Assembly: GCA_025331125.1 (NCBI GenBank)
Contig: JAOALB010000232.1
Location: forward strand, 1 to 56,772
DNA length: 56,772 nt
DNA from: Mycogone perniciosa
Taxonomy: Eukaryota; Ascomycota; Sordariomycetes; Hypocreales; Hypocreaceae
Reading direction: 5' to 3'
Shown: positions 50,611-56,772 of the stretch, piece after piece
How the letters are laid out: each line of letters starts with the position of its first letter
Numbering within the stretch: the first letter of the stretch is position 1
Notes under the pieces: generated by a model
Databases searched by the model: none
The model's input: only the letters and a program-made list of their open reading frames with translations
What the model was told of the DNA's origin: nothing
Made by a program: the position numbers and the translations under genes

Positions 50611-51009
50611 TATTATAACCTAACCCTTTTATAGCTGTATAAAGGGTTTAAGGCAGTATATACCCTAGAAAAATAACAAAATAACTATTTAATTAAGAAG
50701 GATTACCTACATTACTATAAACTACGGATTACTTAAATCATAAAATGTAAGCTAAAGTAATTTAATATAACTATAATCTATATATAATCTAAGTATATTT
50801 ATTATATATCTCCTTTATATATAAGACTGGATAAGTTATAATTATTAATATAGTTACTTAAACAGTTATTAATACAATTATTTACCTGAACTACTAGTTC
50901 TATAAAATAATAACTATATTACCTTGTTTAATATTTGTCCTTGACCTGTCTATTAATAAAAACCTATAAACCTTGGTTTAACTGTTAAGAACTAACCCGG
51001 ATTATTATA
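50611..51009 (+). repeat. 3' LTR of Gypsy element 1 (399 bp)
   Basis: Aligned end to end with the 5' LTR. Differences are almost all C/T or G/A plus the one missing 24-bp unit. Followed by the CTAAT duplication (51,010-51,014). Confidence 0.9.
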
Positions 51010-52155
51010 CTAATACCTTTATTTTATATATTTATATATTATATAAAGCTTTAAAAATAATTATATTAAATTAAACTATTTAATTTATATTTGAACTTTA
51101 AACGTAATTACCTTAACAATGTAAAGTTGACTTTAAATATTCCTTAATCTATGATTTAAAAATTAATAGTTATATTACATAACTAAATATAAAGGTAAAG
51201 TAATATTTTAAGTAGTTTATAAACCCTTATTAAAATAATTAAATAAATTAATTACTACTTATAAACTTCATTTAAAATACTTAAATATCTAAAATCTTAG
51301 AAACCTTACTACTTTTAATAAATTATAGCTTTTATTTATATTTAAAGGTTAAGCCTTTAAACCCTTGCCTATTAACTTTATTTATTGCCTAAAAAGGTTT
51401 CTATAAAGTAAATACTATAGTTAAGTATTTTTAAGTAATCCTAAATTAATCAAAAGCCTTAATAATATAATTAATTAGTTAATATAAAGCTGTAGTTAAT
51501 ATATTAAAATAGTATTTATATTAATTTATAGTTAATAAAAGCTATAGTTAAAGAGTAAATGCTTTAAACTAAACTGTTTAAGAAAGAAAAAAGATAATAA
51601 ATAAGTAAGTTTATATAAAATCTTTAATATATACCTTTGAATTTACTAGCTTAAACTTTTTAATTATATTTATATGTTCCTTATATTTTATAATTGTCTC
51701 TTTAAACTATTAACTGTTAAAAGGTAAACTGATAAATATATTTACTAGGATAAAATGCTATTAAGAAGCGAGAAAAATCAAAATATATAAAAATAAAGTT
51801 TTAAAAGAGATAATAAAATAAATAAAGTTATAGAAAAGTAAGAATTTAATAAAATCTTTAACTGCTATAATAAATATAGTATATACTATCATATAGCCTA
51901 GAAATATTATTTATCAAGCTAGTAACCTATAAAGGACTTAGAAGAATAAAATATTAACTTTTTAAAATATTATATAAAAAACTATAATAAGCTTAGCCTG
52001 CCTACCTAAATTAAAAATAGGAAAATAATTAATTAACTAAACCGATAATATAGTAACTGCTTATAATAGAATTAATATAATAAAAGGATTAAAATATATA
52101 TAGTTTTAAAATAGCTATTTAAAGGTAAATAAAGTTTAAAAGGGGGGGGTATTAT
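51010..52155 (+). mobile_element. Gypsy element 2, internal region after the nested insertion
   Basis: The remainder of element 2 between the nested element and its own 3' LTR. It ends in a polypurine tract (taaaaggggggggtattatt, 52,137-52,156), which confirms the plus orientation. No domain was readable; the C-terminal part of integrase is expected. Confidence 0.6.
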
Positions 52156-52303
52156 TATAGCACTAAACCTGCCCTTTAATAACTTATTAGCATTATATAT
52201 ATCCTTATATAATAACTTAGTTTTATACCTTTAAACCATACTTTTATAGCTTTTTACTTTATTTAAGGCATAATAAAGATATTACCTTAACCTACTATTC
52301 TAT
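52156..52303 (+). repeat. Short LTR of Gypsy element 2, right copy
   Basis: Partner of 38,204-38,351, next to the G-rich polypurine tract. Its far end runs into ctttatttcttttttt, after which homology to relic A (about 625 onward) begins. Confidence 0.75.
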
Positions 52304-52334
52304 ATACTATAATACTTTATTTCTTTTTTTAGCT

Positions 52335-55205
52335 TTCCTGCCTTTTATATAAGGTTCTAGGAGGTTAATATATAATATAATATATAGTTATAAGTATTTT
52401 TCAGGTAATATAAAGCAGTGTACCTATTTCTTAACAACCTTTAATACTTAAAAAGGTTTAAGGAATTTTAATATTCACTTTCTTTTTTACTTTTTAATTA
52501 AATGTTTTTTATAAATAAACCTATTAAGTTCTTAATTTCTAATATTAATAGTTATAACTATTTATTATAATATAATTATTATTATTTTAAAGTAATTTAC
52601 TTTTAAGTTTTTAAATATACTTTCAGTTCATTTAATTTATTTAAATAGTTTTAAACCTTGAATATTTCCTTTTCCTTATAATATTTAATATTTATATAAA
52701 AGTTAAAGTTATAGCTATATAAAGCTTTATAAGCAGATATTTTAAATATTGAGTTAAAGCTAATATTATATATATATTAAGGTATTTATAATAGTTAAAG
52801 TTAGTTTACTTAATTATTATTAATAAAGTAATAAACGTAATACTTTAATATTGATTTTATTTATTTATTCATTTCAAAATAAAATATAATAAAGAATTAT
52901 TATTTAACTTTAAAAGAGAAATATAAATGTACTTAAAATTAAGTAATAAATATGAAGCCTTTATTAAAAATAATACTTTTTAAAGGTTAAAAAACTAATT
53001 TTACTTTCTTATAAAATAATTTTATTAGTTTAATAACTAGGATAAAATTTAATAGTAAAGAAATAGTATATATTTAATACATTAATTTATAATTACTAAT
53101 ATAATAATAACCTTTTATTTATAATATATTATAAGCAGTAACTTAATAATAAAGTTTATAGTAATTGCTTTTATAATCCCTTTAAAACTAGAAGTAATTT
53201 GAAAGTATTATATAAGTAATATTTATATAATGTAGTATTTTAATAAATACTATAACTTTAAAAATAGTCTTTAATACTTTTCATTGTTTTTTATTAATAA
53301 AGTCTATCTTAAAATAAATTTGCTATATATTCAATATTAAAATACTTAACTTATAAATTATTAAAGTAAACTTTAATAAACGTTCAATATAAAGGATTAT
53401 CTATTAATATATAAATATATTATTTATATTATACTAAACTATTTCATTTTATTAATTAATAACTTTTATATTTTTTATACTTTTTATATTTTAATTTAAA
53501 AGCTTTAACCTTTTATTTCTAAATTCTTAAGTTATTATTTTAAATATCTTAGATTAAATATAATAAAAGCTAAAACGTTTTAACTATTTAAAGGCTTTTT
53601 TAATTTAATATTTAAACTATAGTTTATATGAGTATTGATTATTTACATTTAGTCAAACATTAAATTCAATTAATTAACTATTAAAGGTTAAATTATATTT
53701 TACCTTTTTCTCTTTTAGTTTAATTTATCCTTTTTATAAAAGTATTTTACAATACTTTTTCTTTTATTTATGAATTATATTTATATAAATCCTTGTTATA
53801 ATTTAATAAAAGAAAGTAAATATATACTATTAGATAATAAACCTATATTAAAAAGTAAATTGATAATATTATAAATAAACTTCAATTAAAGAATAAGCTT
53901 AATCCAAAGGTTATTAAATATACTTATAAAATATAAAGGCTTTTAAAATGTTTTAATAAATTTTTACCTTTTAATTATTTTATATTTATTAAACATTAAT
54001 AAATATTTGAATTGATAGATTACTATATATATATCTCTTTAGCCTTTATAAAGGTATTTAAAGTTATAATATAATGTAATATATTTGACTTTTTATAATT
54101 ATTAAGATTATAAATAGTAACTTTAAAGGCTTAAATAAACGTAATAATACGTTAATATTGATATATTAAATAAATATAAGGTTTTATTAAATATAAACAT
54201 TAACTAAATATAATATAAATATAAATATTTTATTGAATTATCCTTTTCAAGTTTATAGATTATAAAGGGACTTTAAATACTTTATAGTAAAGTATTTATA
54301 GTTTTTTATAGCTTAAAAGTTAAAGTTAATATTTTAATATGTTAAAAGCTTTACTTATAAGTAAATATAATATTAATAAAGTTAATTATAATATTATTAT
54401 TAAAGTTAATATATATTTTAATAGTATTTTATACATATATTATTATAGTAATATAAAAATATATTTTAAGCTTTATATTTACAATGTTTATTAAAACCTA
54501 ATTATATATTAAAATCACTTATTATTTCTGTAATCTTAAATTAATTAAATATAATTAATTAAAGGCTAATTACTATCTTTATAATAAAAGTAATAAAACT
54601 TAGAACTATTATACTTAAAAGGAATTACAATATTATTTAAATAAACTATAGTATTATTATTAAAGTTATTTATTAAAGACTTATAATATTGTTATAAAGG
54701 TTATTTATTAATAATTTATAGTAAAATAAGTAAAATATAATATAATGTAATATATTAAATATATATATCTTTTTTATAACTAGTTAAATAAAGTTTTAAA
54801 ACTAAATTATATATAACACTATTTTTCTTTTATATATTTAAATATCTGTATTTTATAAATAAATATACTTTTAAAGCTATATTTAATACTTTATATAATA
54901 ATGAAAGGCTTATTACTTTTTACTTTTATAAATAAAGTATTTTAATAACTTTAAATAAATATGAAAGTCTTTTAATGTTTAATCTTTTAATTAAAAAGTA
55001 TTTTAAAAAAAGGTTATTAAGTAATTCATTATAAATATAAACTTTATAAGAAAGTTAAAGTTATTAAAGGATTTAATTAAAGTTTATTATTATTTTTTAA
55101 AACTTTATAAAGGTTTAAATTATTTAATTTAGTTTATAATCTAAATCTATTAAAAGATTAGTTTATTTAATCTAAAGCCTTTTGTAATATAATATAAAAC
55201 AGCTA
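52335..55205 (-). mobile_element. Gypsy-like relic B, upper segment
   Basis: Matches 640-1,925 and then, without interruption, 17,003 to about 20,640 of relic A. It is continuous across the point where relic A carries the LINE (about 53,207-53,222), so it preserves the empty LINE site. Orientation is taken from relic A. Several parts are shorter than in A, so deletions have occurred. No frame survives. Confidence 0.7.
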
Positions 55206-55224
55206 TTTAACAAATATAATAAAG

Positions 55225-55329
55225 TATAGTATAGCTATATAAAGTATAGAGAGAATAGAAATAAAGCTTTATTTTATAAAAGAATATACTATAATAGCTT
55301 TACTATATATATATATAGCTAATATAAAG
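55225..55329. repeat. Direct repeat near the right end, copy 1
   Basis: The sequence tatagtatagctatataaag through gctatatatatatatagcta recurs at 56,666 to the window end. In this copy the bases are more RIP-altered (tatagtatagc against tgcagtacagc). It could be the LTR of an element whose body begins here. Confidence 0.7.
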
Positions 55330-56665
55330 GAAAGGGTAAAATATATATATTATAAGCGCCTATATAGTTTAATATATTGCTTATATAGTATATATATTAG
55401 TTTATATCTACTATATAAGTAAATAAAAGCTTTTTAACACTAATAAACGCTAATAAACTGTAAATCTTTAGCCTATTTACCTTAATTTACCCTTTAGTTA
55501 ATAACGCTATTCCTAATACTTTATTAACTACTATCCTAGTTTATTTATAGTATTATAACTATTTAGCTGCGCTTTTAAAGCCTTTATTATTTAATTTAAA
55601 GCTCCTTTATTATAAATATATATTAATATTATATTATAAAGGTAAAAGGGATATAAATACTATAGCTATTATTAATTTATAATAATAGGAAGTTAAATAC
55701 TAAAACTTTTTAAATAACTAAATTAATTTTAAATAGTTAAAATAAATATATTAACTGCCTTTTATCTTTATTTTTTACTTTTTTTCTTTAATTATTAATA
55801 GTATTAATATAACTTTAATAAATATTATACCTTTTATATATTTCTTTTATAATATACTTTTATTAGCTAATAATAAAATCATAAAATAAAAATACTGTTT
55901 ATTAAATATAATTATAGTTACCCTTTAAAGCTAGTTTATTATAGTATTAGTTATTTTTAGGCAGCTATACCTACTATTAGTTTTATACTAGCTTTTACTC
56001 TAGCTTTTACTTTTATACTAGCTAGTCTAGCTTTTATTATTCCTTTTACGCCTATACCAGCTAATCTAGTTACTTAGCCTTTCCTTTATTTAAAGTTAAA
56101 GTTTACTGTAAATTGCAAGGAAGCCTTTACTAAACTGCATACAGCAGTAGTTTTATTAACTCCTCTTTCTCCTTTTATAGCTTTTATTACTACTTTTACT
56201 ATTACTTTAGCTACTACCTTTACTACTATATTATTATCCCTTCTTTATAAAGGTTATTTCAAGTTAATAATTACTCGTAAAAGAGATTTCTTTTAATATA
56301 TTACTATTATGTACTTTTAATAGTATATGATTTATTTTAATAGTAACTATTAATATACTTTTTAATATATTTTTTCTTTATTTTTACTATATTACTATAA
56401 TTAATTTTATACTATATAATTATTTAACATTTATATTAATAATATACTAGCTCTTTTAAATTATAAATAAAGATAATAAATAAATAAATATATTATTTCT
56501 TTTTTATATATTTATAAATTAATATAATTAAATAGTCATTTACTATAAACTGTTATTATACTTTTTATTCAATTTATTAAACAAAGTAGATTTAATTTAT
56601 ATTAAAAAAGCTATTATTTTAAATAGTTATAATAATAATATTTTTTATATATAAAGTTCGCGGAG
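55330..56665. mobile_element. DNA between the direct repeats, unassigned
   Basis: About 1.3 kb without reverse transcriptase or integrase motifs. At about 55,980-56,220 it holds a pyrimidine-rich, internally repetitive stretch (actagcttttactctagctt and similar), as some gag regions or low-complexity linkers show. If the flanking repeats are LTRs, this would be a small non-autonomous (TRIM-like) element; otherwise the repeats are tandem solo LTRs. Confidence 0.35.
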
Positions 56666-56772
56666 TGCAGTACAGCTATATAGAGTATAGAGAGAAAATA
56701 GGAATAAAGCTTAATTCTAGTAATAAATATACTATAATAGCCTCGCTATATATATATATAGCTAATATAAAG
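56666..56772. repeat. Direct repeat near the right end, copy 2 (runs off the window)
   Basis: Starts tgcagtacagctatatagag and is cut by the window end at gctaatataaag. It keeps CpA and TpG steps that copy 1 has lost (tgcagtacagc, cctcgct), so it is less affected by RIP or was inserted later. Confidence 0.7.

Larger units (their letters stand above)
43328..51009 (+). mobile_element. Complete Ty3/Gypsy LTR retrotransposon (element 1), RIP-inactivated
   Basis: 7,682 bp between CTAAT duplications. The LTRs are at 43,328-43,750 and 50,611-51,009. A polypurine tract (agaaaggggata, 50,597-50,608) precedes the 3' LTR and fixes the orientation. The internal order is reverse transcriptase (about 47,290-47,640), RNase H side (about 47,650-48,100) and integrase (about 48,880-49,080), the Gypsy order. 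Gag is expected at 44-45.5 kb but could not be read. Being uninterrupted inside element 2, it is the youngest LTR element in this nest. All frames contain RIP stops. Confidence 0.9.

Overview
The window looks like nuclear DNA of a filamentous ascomycete (Pezizomycotina). Two long, extremely A+T-rich blocks (1 to about 29,730 and about 36,110 to the end) show the signature of repeat-induced point mutation (RIP): TpA is everywhere, CpA/TpG are scarce, long open frames are absent, and repeats are saturated with C-to-T and G-to-A changes. Between them lies an island of about 6.4 kb with ordinary base composition. No species is named because nothing in the sequence fixes one.

Left block. A Ty3/Gypsy-like relic on the minus strand (about 78-1,925 and 17,003-20,990) is split by a Tad1-like LINE on the plus strand (1,926-16,986). 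The LINE has a target-site duplication of 16-17 bp and an A-rich 3' tail. The LINE is itself split by a minus-strand Gypsy relic (about 4,320-14,540; limits approximate). A second Gypsy relic of the same broad family (21,376-27,683, minus) lies between two copies of an LTR-like repeat. The right-hand copy holds a 266-bp inverted-repeat MITE whose empty site is preserved in the left-hand copy.

Island. The one intact, convincing gene is 34,308-34,979. It encodes a 223-residue secreted protein with a signal peptide, a short pro-region ending in a Lys-Arg (Kex2-type) site, and a mature part with ten cysteines. It is an effector-like or antimicrobial-like candidate of unknown family. To its left are two broken genes on the minus strand: an ankyrin-repeat gene and the 3' half of a 2-oxoglutarate/Fe(II) dioxygenase. 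Both are ruined by small indels rather than by RIP. Three copies of a discrete 57-bp double-hairpin unit sit here. One has inserted into the ankyrin gene and is flanked by a 5-bp duplication.

Right block. A Gypsy relic B (minus; about 37,011-38,200 and 52,335-55,205, the same family as the relic at the window start) is split by a plus-strand Gypsy element with short LTRs (about 38,204-52,303). That element is split by a complete plus-strand Gypsy element (43,328-51,009; paired LTRs; 5-bp duplication CTAAT). Reverse transcriptase and integrase motifs can still be read through the RIP damage, with the catalytic Asp-Asp pair changed to Asn-Asn. A pair of direct repeats (55,225 and 56,666) begins a further element that runs off the window.

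Overall the window is a graveyard of nested, RIP-inactivated retroelements around a small island that carries one live secreted-protein gene. This is the compartment type in which many fungal effector genes are found. All assignments come from reading the sequence; no database search was run.
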